DNA of 64,000 nt from Streptomyces sp. NRRL S-1022 (GCF_000720135.1 NZ_JOIU01000024.1:62001-126000); one strand, 5' to 3'. Positions 31,332 to 40,745 are shown, counted from the first letter of the stretch. A program made the numbers and translations. The notes: generated by a model not told the origin, from the sequence alone.

Positions 31332-31359
31332 ACTTATTGACGTGACCGCAACAGTCCCG

Positions 31360-31395
31360 GAGGGTGGGGCTCCCCGCTCTGGGGTCCCCACCCTC
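31360..31395 (+). promoter_or_regulatory. Strong 5'-UTR hairpin of the chitinase mRNA
   Basis: GAGGGTGGGG (31360-31369) pairs perfectly with CCCCACCCTC (31386-31395), and a nested CCCC-GCTCT-GGGG stem extends it. The hairpin ends one base before the RBS (GGAGG) of the chitinase. It may protect the mRNA 5' end, act as an attenuator, or be the terminator of the upstream GH31 transcript. Confidence 0.6.
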
Positions 31396-31406
31396 TGGAG
31401 GCACAC

Positions 31407-32621
31407 GTGAGACGTCTTCGGGCATGTCTGGGCGCGGCGGCGGCCGTCACCCTCGCCGCCGCCGGCAGCACCGCGCTGGTCGCGGGCAACGCCTCGGGCG
31501 CGGCCGGTGCGCTCAGCAACCGCTGGTACGCCGCCGCCCCTTATCTGATGCCGCTGGACAACGACCCGCCGGACCCGGCCGCCATCATGGACGCCACCGG
31601 TCTGAAGGCGTTCCAGCTGGCGTTCGTCCTGGCCCCCAACGGCGGCGGCTGCACGCCGACCTGGGGCGGCACGGCGCCGGTCGCCTCGGACACCGCCGTC
31701 CAGTCGGTGATCGGCACCATCCGCGCCAAGGGCGGCGACGTCTCCGTCTCCATCGGCGGCTACGGCGGCACCAAGCTCGGCCAGGCCTGCGCCGACCCCG
31801 CGTCCACGGCGGCGGCCTACCAGCAGGTCATCACCAAGTACGGCCTGCACGCCATCGACTTCGACCTGGAGGAGCCGGAGTACGAGAACAGCGCGGCGAT
31901 CCACAACGAGATCGGCGCCGCCAAGATCCTCCAGCAGAACAACCCGGGGCTGTACGTCTCCGTGACCACGGCCGGCACGGCGGACGGCACCGGCTGGTTC
32001 GGCAAGCAGATGCTGCTGGAGGCCAAGTCGCAGGGCTTCACCCCGAACAACTTCTCCATCATGCCGTTCGACGGCGGCTTCAACGGCGCGGCGAGCCAGA
32101 CCGGCGCGCTCACCAACTTCAACTCCGTCCTCCAGTCCACGTTCGGCTGGGACCAGGCGACCGCATACGCCCACGAGGGCTTCTCCGGCATGAACGGCCG
32201 CAGCGACACCGGCGAGTACTTCACGCAGGCCGACTTCCGGACCGTGCTGGACTACGCCACGAGCCACCACATGGACCGGTTCACCTTCTGGTCGCTGAAC
32301 CGCGACCGGCAGTGCACGCCGGCCGACAACGGCGGCCGTACGTCCGGCACCTGTTCGAGCGTGGCCCAGAGCGCGTGGGACTTCGCCAAGTACTCGGTGA
32401 CGTTCGCCGGGGCCACCCCGCCGAGCACGACCCCCACCCCCACCCCCACGCCCACGCCCACGCCGGCCTCCTGCAAGCCGGCCTGGAGCGCGAGCGCGGT
32501 GTACACCCAGGGCAACGAGGTCTCGTACGACAAGCACAACTGGAAGGCGAAGTGGTGGACCCAGAACGAGGCGCCCGGCGCCTCGCAGTGGGGTCCCTGG
32601 CAGGACGAGGGTGCCTGCTGA
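31407..32621 (+). CDS. Secreted GH18 chitinase with C-terminal CBM5/12
   Basis: Extracellular chitinase of 404 residues. Signal peptide 1-32, then a GH18 TIM barrel (about 37-335) with SIGGYGG and the catalytic DFDLE at 151-155 (Glu155 is the acid; the preceding Asp pair assists). A Thr/Pro repeat linker (about 343-360) connects to a chitin-binding CBM5/12 module rich in Trp (PAWSASAVYTQGNEVSY, WKAKWWTQNEAPG). GTG 31407 sits behind GGAGG. Its promoter carries DasR-like repeats, so induction by chito-oligosaccharide or GlcNAc signalling is expected. Confidence 0.93.
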   Translation: MRRLRACLGAAAAVTLAAAGSTALVAGNASGAAGALSNRWYAAAPYLMPLDNDPPDPAAIMDATGLKAFQLAFVLAPNGGGCTPTWGGTAPVASDTAVQSVIGTIRAKGGDVSVSIGGYGGTKLGQACADPASTAAAYQQVITKYGLHAIDFDLEEPEYENSAAIHNEIGAAKILQQNNPGLYVSVTTAGTADGTGWFGKQMLLEAKSQGFTPNNFSIMPFDGGFNGAASQTGALTNFNSVLQSTFGWDQATAYAHEGFSGMNGRSDTGEYFTQADFRTVLDYATSHHMDRFTFWSLNRDRQCTPADNGGRTSGTCSSVAQSAWDFAKYSVTFAGATPPSTTPTPTPTPTPTPASCKPAWSASAVYTQGNEVSYDKHNWKAKWWTQNEAPGASQWGPWQDEGAC

Positions 32622-32634
32622 CACGGTCGCCCTC

Positions 32635-32718
32635 TTGACGTGTCTGGTTCAGACCTTTAGCTTCACGGGTCATCGGCGACCAAGGATGCGTTCAGCGTTC
32701 AGCGTGCTGAACGCATCC
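32635..32718 (+). promoter_or_regulatory. Promoter, operator and leader hairpin of the alginate lyase gene
   Basis: TTGACG (32635-32640) and TAGCTT (32658-32663) are separated by 17 bases, a good sigma-70-type promoter. A 13-base palindrome, GTCTG-GTT-CAGAC (32642-32654), fills the spacer and is well placed for a repressor. Downstream, GGATGCGTTCAGC (32684-32696) pairs perfectly with GCTGAACGCATCC (32706-32718) around a 9-base loop, forming a 13-bp hairpin that ends about 10 bases before the RBS GGAAGGA. Confidence 0.7.
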
Positions 32719-32742
32719 CGGTCCGACGGAAGGACCCCCCAC

Positions 32743-33519
32743 ATGACCCGGTCACGGCTTCTCACGGCGGCGGCCACGGCGGCCCTCGCCGTCGCCCTCA
32801 CCGCACTCGGCACCGGCGGCGCGGACGCGGCGGACCCGCGTGTCGCGCCCGGCGGCAACTTCGACCTGTCCGTCTGGCAGCTCCAGGAACCCGTCGGCTC
32901 CCCCGGCAAGCCCACCACCATCCCCTCCTCCCGGCTCCAGGGCCCGAACGGCTACCAGGACGCGTACTTCTACACCGACACCCGCGACGGCGCGATGACC
33001 TTCTGGGCGCCCGAGAAGGGCGTCACGACACCGAACTCCCACTACGCCCGCTCCGAGCTGCGCGAGACGAACCGCGACGGCTCCCCCGCCGACTGGGCGC
33101 TCGCCGGCAGCCACCGGATGAGCGCGACCCTGCGGGTGGTGTCCGTGACCAGGAACGTGTGCGTCGGCCAGATCCACCTCGGCTCCGGCGGCTCCTCCAC
33201 CAAGCCGCTGGTCGAGCTGTACTACCACGCGAACGGGGACATCGTCCTCGGCACCGAGGACTCGCCGTCCGGCGGCCAGACCCAGCACCCCGTCGGGCAT
33301 GTCTCCCTCGGCAGAACCTGGAGCTACACCATCGCCGTCACCGGCGGGAACACCGTCGAGCTGACCGTGAACGGCACCACCAGCCGGTACGCCGTCCCGT
33401 CCGCCTTCAAGCCGTACAGGCAGTACTTCAAGGCCGGCTCCTACAACCAGTCCTCCTCCGACAGCACCACCGACGGCGCCCGCGTGGCGTTCTACGGGCT
33501 GACCGTCTCCCACGGCTGA
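32743..33519 (+). CDS. Secreted PL7 alginate lyase
   Basis: Exported polysaccharide lyase family 7 enzyme of 258 residues, beta-jelly-roll. Signal peptide cleaves near GADAA. The three PL7 signatures are present: RSELRET (with catalytic-region Arg and Glu), V-G-Q-I-H (catalytic His and Gln of the QIH motif), and YFKAGSYNQ (catalytic Tyr). The isoleucine in QIH is associated in characterised members with activity on polyG or polyMG blocks. ATG 32743 follows GGAAGGA. Degradation of brown-algal or bacterial alginate outside the cell. Confidence 0.92.
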   Translation: MTRSRLLTAAATAALAVALTALGTGGADAADPRVAPGGNFDLSVWQLQEPVGSPGKPTTIPSSRLQGPNGYQDAYFYTDTRDGAMTFWAPEKGVTTPNSHYARSELRETNRDGSPADWALAGSHRMSATLRVVSVTRNVCVGQIHLGSGGSSTKPLVELYYHANGDIVLGTEDSPSGGQTQHPVGHVSLGRTWSYTIAVTGGNTVELTVNGTTSRYAVPSAFKPYRQYFKAGSYNQSSSDSTTDGARVAFYGLTVSHG

Positions 33520-33614
33520 CAAAACGGCCCTACCTGCGCGACTGGTGCAAACGGCGGGACGGCCGTAGCGTCGGGTGCACGCGGTCGGACACAGTACGAC
33601 GGGTGGGAGCGACC

Positions 33615-34076
33615 ATGCGCGGATCAGTGGTGGGAACGGCGGCCCTCGTGGCGGGAGCCCTGCTCACAGCGGCCATGACCACGGCCACGGCCAGTCCGCC
33701 GAGTACCGGTACCGCGCCCCCCGCCCACGCCGGCGGTGCGCAGCCGGTGCTGGTCGACTGCTTCTGGCACCGCACCGTCCGGCCCGGCGACTTCATCCTG
33801 GCCTGCGGTGACGGCAACAGCCGGCTGACCGGACTCCACTGGTCGCAGTGGAGTCCGGACCACGCGACCGCCGAGGGCGTCAACATGGTCAACGACTGCA
33901 AGCCGTACTGCGCGGCCGGCAGCTTCCGCGCGTACCCGGTGACCGTCCGGCTCGACGACACCCGGCCCTGGAAGAAGCAGCCGGGCGTCCAGCACTACAC
34001 CCGGATGAGCCTGACCTACCAGAAGGACCGTCCGGAGGGCTTCCAGCAGGTCATGACGCTTCCGCTCTGGGACTGA
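33615..34076 (+). CDS. Secreted hypothetical protein with four cysteines
   Basis: Small exported protein of 153 residues. A signal peptide (MRGSVVGTAALVAGALLTAAM, short form to TATA) is followed by a Pro/Thr/Ala spacer and a compact domain containing DCFWHRTVRPGDFILACGDGN, LHWSQWSPDHATAEG and NDCKPYCAAGSF, so two disulfides are likely; the end is YQKDRPEGFQQVMTLPLW. Similar proteins are widespread in Streptomyces with no known role. The RBS is GGGAGCG. Confidence 0.75.
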   Translation: MRGSVVGTAALVAGALLTAAMTTATASPPSTGTAPPAHAGGAQPVLVDCFWHRTVRPGDFILACGDGNSRLTGLHWSQWSPDHATAEGVNMVNDCKPYCAAGSFRAYPVTVRLDDTRPWKKQPGVQHYTRMSLTYQKDRPEGFQQVMTLPLWD

Positions 34077-34099
34077 CGGCTGGGGCCGGCGGTCCCGGA

Positions 34100-34114
34100 C
34101 CGGGTGTCACCCGG
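34100..34114 (+). terminator. Possible terminator hairpin
   Basis: CCGGGTG-T-CACCCGG, a 7-bp perfect stem 24 bases after the stop of the small secreted protein. No U tract. Confidence 0.4.
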
Positions 34115-34252
34115 GCGCGTCCGGTGGGGCGCGCGGCGGTGGGCCGCGCGGGCGATCCCGCGGCCCGGCTCCCGCCACCGGTGACCCGTCGCCCGTCATG
34201 TTGGTGTGGCCCCGCACGCCGGCGCCTCGCGCGCCGACCGAAAAGAGGTCAC

Positions 34253-35233
34253 ATGCCCCGACTCCCCCGGCTGACCGGTGCCGCCACGGCCGCACTCGCG
34301 CTCGGCCTCCTCGCCGCCGCGCCCGCCGCCGGCCACGAGCCGCTCGTCACGGACGCGCGCGTCCTCGCCCACTTCGACCTGGCCGCCGGGCAGACACCCG
34401 AGAACATCGCGCTCGACCGCGACGGCTCCGCCGACCTGACCTTCGCCTTCGCCCGGCAGATCGCCCATGTCACCCCGGAGGGCCGCACCCAGGTCCGCGC
34501 GACCCTGCCCGCCGTGGCGCACCCGGCCACCCCGCTCGTGCACAGAGCCGCCGTCACCGGCATCGCCCGCGCCCAGGACGGCACGCTGTACGTCGGCTAC
34601 GCCACCGGCACCGACGCGACCGGCATCTGGCGCCTCTCCCCCGACGGCGGCGCACCGCAGCGGATCGCCGCGCTGCCGGCCGACGGACTGCCCAACGGGC
34701 TGGCCCTCGACGAGCGGCGGGGCGTGCTCTACGCGGCCGACTCGGTGCGCGGCACGATCTGGCGCGTCCCGCAGGAAGGCGGCACGGCCACGGCGTGGGC
34801 GACGGGCCGGGCACTCGCCCCGCTCCCGGCGCCGGCCGCGCGCGGCTTCGGCGCCGACGGCATCAAGGTCCGCCGGGACTCCGTGTGGGTGTCCAACAGC
34901 GACCGGGGCACGCTGCTGCGCATCCCGGTCGGCCCGGACGGCTCAGCCGGTCCCGTCGAGACCCGGGCCGACGCGCTCCCGGGCATCGACGACTTCTGCT
35001 TCCCCGGGCAGGGCAGGAGCGTGCTCGCCGCGCTCGACTCCGCCGGCAAGGTCGTCCTGATCCGGCCGGACGGCACCGTCACGGACGTGCTCACCGCCCG
35101 GGACGGCCTGTCCGACCCGACCTCCGTGGCCGTCCGCGGCCGGACCGTCTACGTGCCGAACTCCGCGCTCACCACCCGGCGGGACCCCAACCTCCTCCTC
35201 TCCCGCCTGCGCCACCTCATCGGCCGGGGATAG
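34253..35233 (+). CDS. Secreted SMP-30/NHL-like beta-propeller protein
   Basis: 326-residue exported propeller. Signal peptide MPRLPRLTGAATAALALGLL with Ala-Ala-Gly cleavage near residue 28. The body has six repeats of a strand pattern such as ENIALDRDGSADLTF, GIARAQDGTLYVGY, NGLALDERRGVLYAAD, DGIKVRRDSVWVSN, DDFCFPGQGRSVLAA and DPTSVAVRGRTVYVPN, typical of SMP-30/gluconolactonase/strictosidine-synthase-like proteins. It may bind or hydrolyse a lactone; the function is unknown. ATG 34253 follows AGAGG. Confidence 0.78.
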   Translation: MPRLPRLTGAATAALALGLLAAAPAAGHEPLVTDARVLAHFDLAAGQTPENIALDRDGSADLTFAFARQIAHVTPEGRTQVRATLPAVAHPATPLVHRAAVTGIARAQDGTLYVGYATGTDATGIWRLSPDGGAPQRIAALPADGLPNGLALDERRGVLYAADSVRGTIWRVPQEGGTATAWATGRALAPLPAPAARGFGADGIKVRRDSVWVSNSDRGTLLRIPVGPDGSAGPVETRADALPGIDDFCFPGQGRSVLAALDSAGKVVLIRPDGTVTDVLTARDGLSDPTSVAVRGRTVYVPNSALTTRRDPNLLLSRLRHLIGRG

Positions 35234-35291
35234 CCGGGGTCAGCCCGGGACAGCCGGGGGCAGGAGGAGACCGGTCCGGGCACCCGGGCCG

Positions 35292-35327
35292 GCCCCGGCC
35301 GCGACCCGTGCGAGGGGCGGCCGGGGC
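35292..35327. terminator. Bidirectional terminator hairpin
   Basis: An 11-bp perfect inverted repeat, GCCCCGGCCGC and GCGGCCGGGGC with a 14-base loop, between the convergent propeller and pyruvate carboxylase genes. Confidence 0.6.
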
Positions 35328-35332
35328 GGCCG

Positions 35333-38300
35333 TCAGCCCAGTTCCGCCAGCAGGTCGCCGCCCTCCACCTGCTGGATGCGGGTGATGGCCAGCCGGGAGA
35401 CACGGCCCGCCCGGGGAGCGGTGATCGTGGCCTCCATCTTCATCGCCTCGATGGTGGCGATCGTCGCGCCGGCCGCCACCTCGTCGCCCTCGGCGACGGC
35501 CAGGGTCACCACACCGGCGAACGGTGCCGCGACATGGCCGGGGTTGGACCGGTCGGCCTTCTCCGTCACCGGGATGTCGGAGGCCGCCGCCCGGTCACGG
35601 ACCTGGATCGGGCGCAGCTGGCCGTTGAGCGTGGACATCACGGTGCGCATGCCGCGCTCGTCGGCCTCGCCGACCGCCTGCAGCTCGATCAGCAGCCGGA
35701 CGCCGGGCTCCAGGTCGACGGCGTACTCCTTGCCCGGGCGCAGGCCGTAGAAGAAGGCCTTGCTGTCCAGCACGCTGGTGTCGCCGAAGCTCTGCCGGTG
35801 CGTGTCGAACTCGCGGGTCGGGCCGGGGAACAGCAGCCGGTTGAGGGTGGCCCGCGGGTCCTTGGCCAGTCCCTCGCGGTCCTCGGCGGACAGCTCGGGG
35901 GTGGGCTTGGCCGCCGCGCGGCCCTGGAGCGCCTTGGTGCGGAACGGCTCCGGCCAGCCACCGGGCGGGGTGCCCAGCTCGCCGCGCAGGAAGCCGATCA
36001 CCGAGTCGGGGATGTCGAACTTGTCGGGGGTCGACTCGAAGGCATCCGGGGAGACGCCGGCGCCGACGAGGTGCAGGGCCAGGTCGCCGACCACCTTGGA
36101 GGACGGGGTGACCTTGACCAGGCGGCCGAGGATGCGGTCGGCGGCGGCGTACATCGCCTCGATGTCCTCGAAGCGGTCGCCGAGGCCGAGCGCGACGGCC
36201 TGCGTGCGCAGGTTGGACAGCTGGCCGCCGGGGATCTCGTGGTGGTAGACCCGGCCGGTCGGCGAGGCGAGGCCCGCCTCGAACGGGGCGTAGATCCTGC
36301 GGACACCCTCCCAGTACGGCTCCAGGTCGCCGACCGCCTGGAGGTCCAGACCGGTGGGCCGCTCGGAGTGGTCGGTGGCCGCGACGATCGCGGACAGCGA
36401 CGGCTGGGAAGTCGTACCGGCCATGGAGGCCACCGCGCCGTCGACCGCGTCGGCCCCGGCCTGGATCGCGGCGAGGTAGGTGGCGAGCTGGCCGCCGGCC
36501 GTGTCGTGCGTGTGCAGGTGCACCGGGAGGTCGAACTCGCGGCGCAGCGCGGAGACCAGCTTGGCGGCGGCCGGGGCGCGCAGCAGGCCGGCCATGTCCT
36601 TGATCGCGATGACGTGCGCGCCGGCCGCCACGATCTGCTCGGCCAGGCGCAGGTAGTAGTCGAGGGTGTAGAGCCGCTCGCCCGGGTCGCTGAGGTCGGC
36701 GGTGTAGCAGAGGGCGACCTCGGCGATCGCGGTGCCGGTCTCGCGCACGGCCTCGATGGCGGGGCGCATCTGGCCGACGTCGTTGAGGGCGTCGAAGATG
36801 CGGAAGATGTCGATGCCGGTGGCGGCGGCCTCCTGCACGAAGGCGTCGGTGACCTCGGTCGGGTACGGGGTGTAGCCGACGGTGTTGCGGCCGCGCAGCA
36901 GCATCTGGAGGCAGATGTTGGGGACGGCCTCGCGCAGCGCGGCCAGCCGCTCCCAGGGGTCCTCGGCGAGGAAGCGCAGGGCGACGTCGTAGGTGGCGCC
37001 GCCCCAGCACTCCAGGGACAGCAGCTGCGGCAGGGTGCGGGCGACGACCGGGGCGACGGCGAGCAGGTCCTTGGTGCGCACCCGGGTGGCGAGCAGGGAC
37101 TGGTGGGCGTCGCGGAAGGTGGTGTCGGTGACACCGATGGTCGGCGATTCGCGCAGGTGCCGGGCGAAGCCCTCGGGGCCGAGGTCGACGAGCAGCTGGC
37201 GGGAGCCGGCGGGCGGCTCGCCGGCGGGCAGCGGCGGCAGCTTGGTCAGCGGGTCGAGCAGGTCGGGCCGCTGCCCGTGCGGCTTGTTGACGGTGACGTC
37301 GGCGAGGTAGGTGAGCAGCTTGGTGCCGCGGTCGGCGGAGGAGCGTGCGGTGAGCAGGTGGGGGCGCTGCTCGATGAAGGAGGTCGTCACGCGCCCGGCC
37401 TGGAAGTCGGGGTCGTCCAGGACCGCCTGGAGGAACGGGATGTTGGTGGCGACACCGCGGATGCGGAACTCGGCCACGGCACGCCGGGCCCGGCCGATCG
37501 CGGCGTGGAAGTCACGGCCCCGGCAGGTGAGCTTGACCAGCATGGAGTCGAAGTGCGCGCTGATCTCCGTACCGGCGTGGGTGGTGCCGCCGTCGAGCCG
37601 GATGCCGGAGCCGCCCGGGGAGCGGTAGGCGCTGATCCGGCCGGTGTCCGGGCGGAAGCCGTTGGCGGGGTCCTCGGTGGTGATCCGGCACTGGAGGGCG
37701 GCGCCGCGCAGGGTGACCGTGTCCTGGGAGAGGCCCAGGTCGGCGAGGGTCTGGCCGGAGGCGATCCGCATCTGGGCCTGGACCAGGTCGACGTCGGTGA
37801 CCTCCTCGGTCACGGTGTGCTCGACCTGGATGCGCGGGTTCATCTCGATGAACACGTGGTTGCCGTCGCGGTCGAGCAGGAACTCCACGGTGCCGGCGTT
37901 GCGGTAGCCGATCTCGCGGGCGAAGCGTACGGCGTCGGCGCAGATCCGGTCGCGCAGGTCCGGGTCCAGGTTGGGCGCGGGGGCCAGCTCGATGACCTTC
38001 TGGTGGCGGCGCTGCACCGAGCAGTCGCGCTCGAAGAGGTGGATCACGTTGCCCTCGCCGTCGGCGAGGATCTGCACCTCGATGTGGCGGGGCTCGACGA
38101 CGGCCTTCTCCAGGAAGACGGTCGGGTCGCCGAACGCGGACGCGGCCTCGCGGGAGGCGGCCTCGATGGACTCGCGCAGCTGGGCGGGGTCCTGCACGCG
38201 GCGCATGCCGCGCCCGCCGCCGCCGGCGACCGCCTTGACGAAGACGGGGAATCCGATCTCCTCGGCGGCCCGCACCAGTTCGTCCACGTCCGTGGAGGGC

Positions 38301-38710
38301 TGGGAGGAGCCGAGCACGGGTACGCCGGCCGCGCGGGCGGCGGCGACCGCGCGGGCCTTGTTGCCGGTCAGCTCCAGCGTGGCCGCGCTCGGGCCGACGA
38401 AGGTGATGCCCGCCTCCTCGCAGGCGCGGGCCAGCTCCGGGTTCTCCGACAGGAAGCCGTAGCCCGGGTAGACGGCGTCGGCGCCCGCCCGGCGGGCCGC
38501 GGCCACGATCTCCTCGACGGAGAGGTAGGCCCGCACCGGGTGCCCCGGTTCCCCGATCTCGTACGCCTCGTCGGCCTTCAGCCGGTGCAGCGAGTTGCGG
38601 TCCTCGTGCGGGAACACGGCGACGGTGCGCGCGCCGAGTTCGTAGCCCGCACGGAACGCGCGGATCGCGATCTCGCCACGGTTGGCGACCAGCACCTTGC
38701 GGAACATCAT
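35333..38710 (-). CDS. pyc: Pyruvate carboxylase
   Basis: Anaplerotic, biotin-dependent enzyme converting pyruvate, bicarbonate and ATP to oxaloacetate; 1125 residues, the usual length of single-chain PYC. Order: biotin carboxylase (about 1-450; FRKVLVANRGEIAIRAFRA split at the start, KAVAGGGGRGMR, FIEMNPRIQVEH), carboxyltransferase TIM barrel (about 525-800; TDTTFRDAHQSLLATRVRT begins it, metal-binding HLHTHDT), PYC/OADA domain, and a C-terminal biotinyl domain with EAMKMEATI, whose Lys carries biotin. Start is ATG 38710 (or ATG 38707) after AAGGGA. Stands alone. Confidence 0.96.
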   Translation of the reverse strand: MMFRKVLVANRGEIAIRAFRAGYELGARTVAVFPHEDRNSLHRLKADEAYEIGEPGHPVRAYLSVEEIVAAARRAGADAVYPGYGFLSENPELARACEEAGITFVGPSAATLELTGNKARAVAAARAAGVPVLGSSQPSTDVDELVRAAEEIGFPVFVKAVAGGGGRGMRRVQDPAQLRESIEAASREAASAFGDPTVFLEKAVVEPRHIEVQILADGEGNVIHLFERDCSVQRRHQKVIELAPAPNLDPDLRDRICADAVRFAREIGYRNAGTVEFLLDRDGNHVFIEMNPRIQVEHTVTEEVTDVDLVQAQMRIASGQTLADLGLSQDTVTLRGAALQCRITTEDPANGFRPDTGRISAYRSPGGSGIRLDGGTTHAGTEISAHFDSMLVKLTCRGRDFHAAIGRARRAVAEFRIRGVATNIPFLQAVLDDPDFQAGRVTTSFIEQRPHLLTARSSADRGTKLLTYLADVTVNKPHGQRPDLLDPLTKLPPLPAGEPPAGSRQLLVDLGPEGFARHLRESPTIGVTDTTFRDAHQSLLATRVRTKDLLAVAPVVARTLPQLLSLECWGGATYDVALRFLAEDPWERLAALREAVPNICLQMLLRGRNTVGYTPYPTEVTDAFVQEAAATGIDIFRIFDALNDVGQMRPAIEAVRETGTAIAEVALCYTADLSDPGERLYTLDYYLRLAEQIVAAGAHVIAIKDMAGLLRAPAAAKLVSALRREFDLPVHLHTHDTAGGQLATYLAAIQAGADAVDGAVASMAGTTSQPSLSAIVAATDHSERPTGLDLQAVGDLEPYWEGVRRIYAPFEAGLASPTGRVYHHEIPGGQLSNLRTQAVALGLGDRFEDIEAMYAAADRILGRLVKVTPSSKVVGDLALHLVGAGVSPDAFESTPDKFDIPDSVIGFLRGELGTPPGGWPEPFRTKALQGRAAAKPTPELSAEDREGLAKDPRATLNRLLFPGPTREFDTHRQSFGDTSVLDSKAFFYGLRPGKEYAVDLEPGVRLLIELQAVGEADERGMRTVMSTLNGQLRPIQVRDRAAASDIPVTEKADRSNPGHVAAPFAGVVTLAVAEGDEVAAGATIATIEAMKMEATITAPRAGRVSRLAITRIQQVEGGDLLAELG

Positions 38711-39038
38711 GGATTCCCTTCAGCTGCCTGCCGGCGACGAACACCCTGGTGTCAGCCACGCCCTGCCGTACTCGCGGCCACCTTAGGGGGTGCCCGCACG
38801 GGTCGAGGTGCGAAAACCATCACACCGACGGGGTGGCCGGCGCCACAGGGGCACGCCGACCCGGTGGGCGGGCGCGGGGACCCGTTTCACCCGAATGCTC
38901 TGCAACCGTTCCGGCACGGTCTCGCAGCACGACGCAAAGAACACGGAACCGTTCTGTTTCGATCACAAACTCTCGTATAGTTACGGCCACTTGACCTCCA
39001 GTGTCAGCCGTCTCTGCCGCGAGGACCCCACCGGACCG

Positions 39039-40745
39039 ATGACCGCGCCCACGCACCCCGGCGACCGCCCCTCACTCCGTCCGTTCGCCTCCGCCCTCGC
39101 CGTGACCGGTGTGCTGTCAGCGCTCGCGGTCTGCGCGGCCGTGGCGGCGGCCCCCGGCCCGGTGCGCACCCCGCTCGCCTGGGGCACGGGCGCGGCGGCC
39201 GTCGTGCTCAGCGCGGCGGTGGCCACGGCCGCGCACGCCCTGCACACCGCGCGCACCGCCCGGCGCAGGCTGGAGGGCGCCACCCAGGACATCGGACGGC
39301 TCCTGCGGCAGCAGGCCCGGAGCACCGAGGAGGCGAGCCGGGAGCAGCAGCGGCTCATCGACGAGCTCGCCCGGCAGCGCACGGAGCTGACGGAGTCGTT
39401 CGCGGCCGAACGTGCCCGTCTCGACCAGGAGGCCGCGCACGAGCTGGACCGGCTCCGGCAGGAGAACGCCCGGCTCACCGGCGAGTCCGAGCGGGCCCGT
39501 CGGGAACGGGCCACCGCGCTGTCCGCCACCTCCAACGCCGCCGCCCGGATGCAGGCCCTCGCCACCGCCACGCTCGCCGACCTGCGGGCGATGGAGGACC
39601 GGCACACCAACGAGGACGTGCTGGCCGACCTGCTCCACCTCGACCACCGCACGGCCCAGGCCGGCCGGCTCGCGGACTCCGTCGCCGTGCTCACCGGGGC
39701 GCGTTCGGGCCGCCGGTGGGCGCGGCCGATCGGGATGGAGTCGATCCTGCGGGGCGCGATGGGCCGGATCGCCGGGTACCGGCGGATCCGGGTGCACTCG
39801 GTCAGCGAGGCCTTCGTCGCCGGGCACGCCGCCGAGGGCGTGATGCACGCGCTCGCCGAACTCCTCGACAACGCGGCGAACTTCTCGCCGCCGACCGCCG
39901 AGGTCCACGTCTACGTGGAGGAGGTGCCGGCCGGTGTCATCGTGTCGGTGGAGGACAGCGGGCTGGTGATGGGCGAGGTGCAGTTGCGCCGGGCCGAACG
40001 GGCGGTCTCCGGTGACATCACCGGCCTCGGCGGCCTCACCGGCACCCGGCTCGGGCTCGCCGTGGTCGGCCGGCTGGCCCGCAAGCACGGGCTGAAGGTG
40101 TCGTTCCGGCCGTCGGCGCGCGGGGGCACGGGCGTATTGGTGCTCGTTCCGCAGGCCATCCTGACCGGTCCCGCCCCGGCGGAGCCGGCCGCCGCCACCC
40201 CGCCCCCGGTGAGCAGCCCGCCGGCAACGGCGCCGGCCGCCGTGGACACCGCCGTGGTCCATGAGTCCGCCGCGCCGCCGGAGGAGGGCCCGGCCGGACT
40301 GCCCAAGCGCCGCCGGGGCCGTACGCTCGCCGAGGCCGAGCGCGCCCGGTCCGCGCCGGGCACCGCCGCGTCCGGCACCGCCGCGCCCCGCACCGCACCG
40401 GCCCCCGGCGCGGCCAAGGCCCGCGTCGCCCGCTTCAGCAGCTTCCGCCAGGCGGTACGGCCCTCCGACCCGGGCCCCCGGCAGCCCGACCCGGCACCGC
40501 CCGCGTCCATGGCACCGGACCGGCGGGCCGGCTCCGCGGCACCCGACCCGCATCACGGCACGGCCCCCGACGACCTCACGGCCGGTCCTGCGCGGGACGC
40601 CGTACGGGACGGTCGTACCGCCGCTGCCCCGCACACCCCCGCGCCGGACGAGCCGGCCGGCGACCCCTCGTCCGGCGGTGGCCGGCCCACCGGCCCCGAC
40701 CCCTCCCACCCGCACGCGCACCCGGAAGGCGACACCACCTCATGA
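39039..40745 (+). CDS. cvnA: Conservon sensor kinase-like protein CvnA
   Basis: 568-residue membrane histidine-kinase-like protein, first gene of the conservon. Two close transmembrane segments (about 14-60), a long coiled coil (about 70-170: EEASREQQRLIDELARQR, LDQEAAHELDRLRQENARL), then a GHKL ATPase domain (about 180-380) with ALAELLDNAANFSPPTAEV as N box and LGLAVVGRLARKHG. The last about 180 residues are a Pro/Ala-rich disordered tail. No canonical dimerisation His box is visible. TTG/GTG codons upstream could extend it; TATAGT at 38976-38981 is a possible -10. It overlaps cvnB by ATGA. Confidence 0.9.
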   Translation: MTAPTHPGDRPSLRPFASALAVTGVLSALAVCAAVAAAPGPVRTPLAWGTGAAAVVLSAAVATAAHALHTARTARRRLEGATQDIGRLLRQQARSTEEASREQQRLIDELARQRTELTESFAAERARLDQEAAHELDRLRQENARLTGESERARRERATALSATSNAAARMQALATATLADLRAMEDRHTNEDVLADLLHLDHRTAQAGRLADSVAVLTGARSGRRWARPIGMESILRGAMGRIAGYRRIRVHSVSEAFVAGHAAEGVMHALAELLDNAANFSPPTAEVHVYVEEVPAGVIVSVEDSGLVMGEVQLRRAERAVSGDITGLGGLTGTRLGLAVVGRLARKHGLKVSFRPSARGGTGVLVLVPQAILTGPAPAEPAAATPPPVSSPPATAPAAVDTAVVHESAAPPEEGPAGLPKRRRGRTLAEAERARSAPGTAASGTAAPRTAPAPGAAKARVARFSSFRQAVRPSDPGPRQPDPAPPASMAPDRRAGSAAPDPHHGTAPDDLTAGPARDAVRDGRTAAAPHTPAPDEPAGDPSSGGGRPTGPDPSHPHAHPEGDTTS

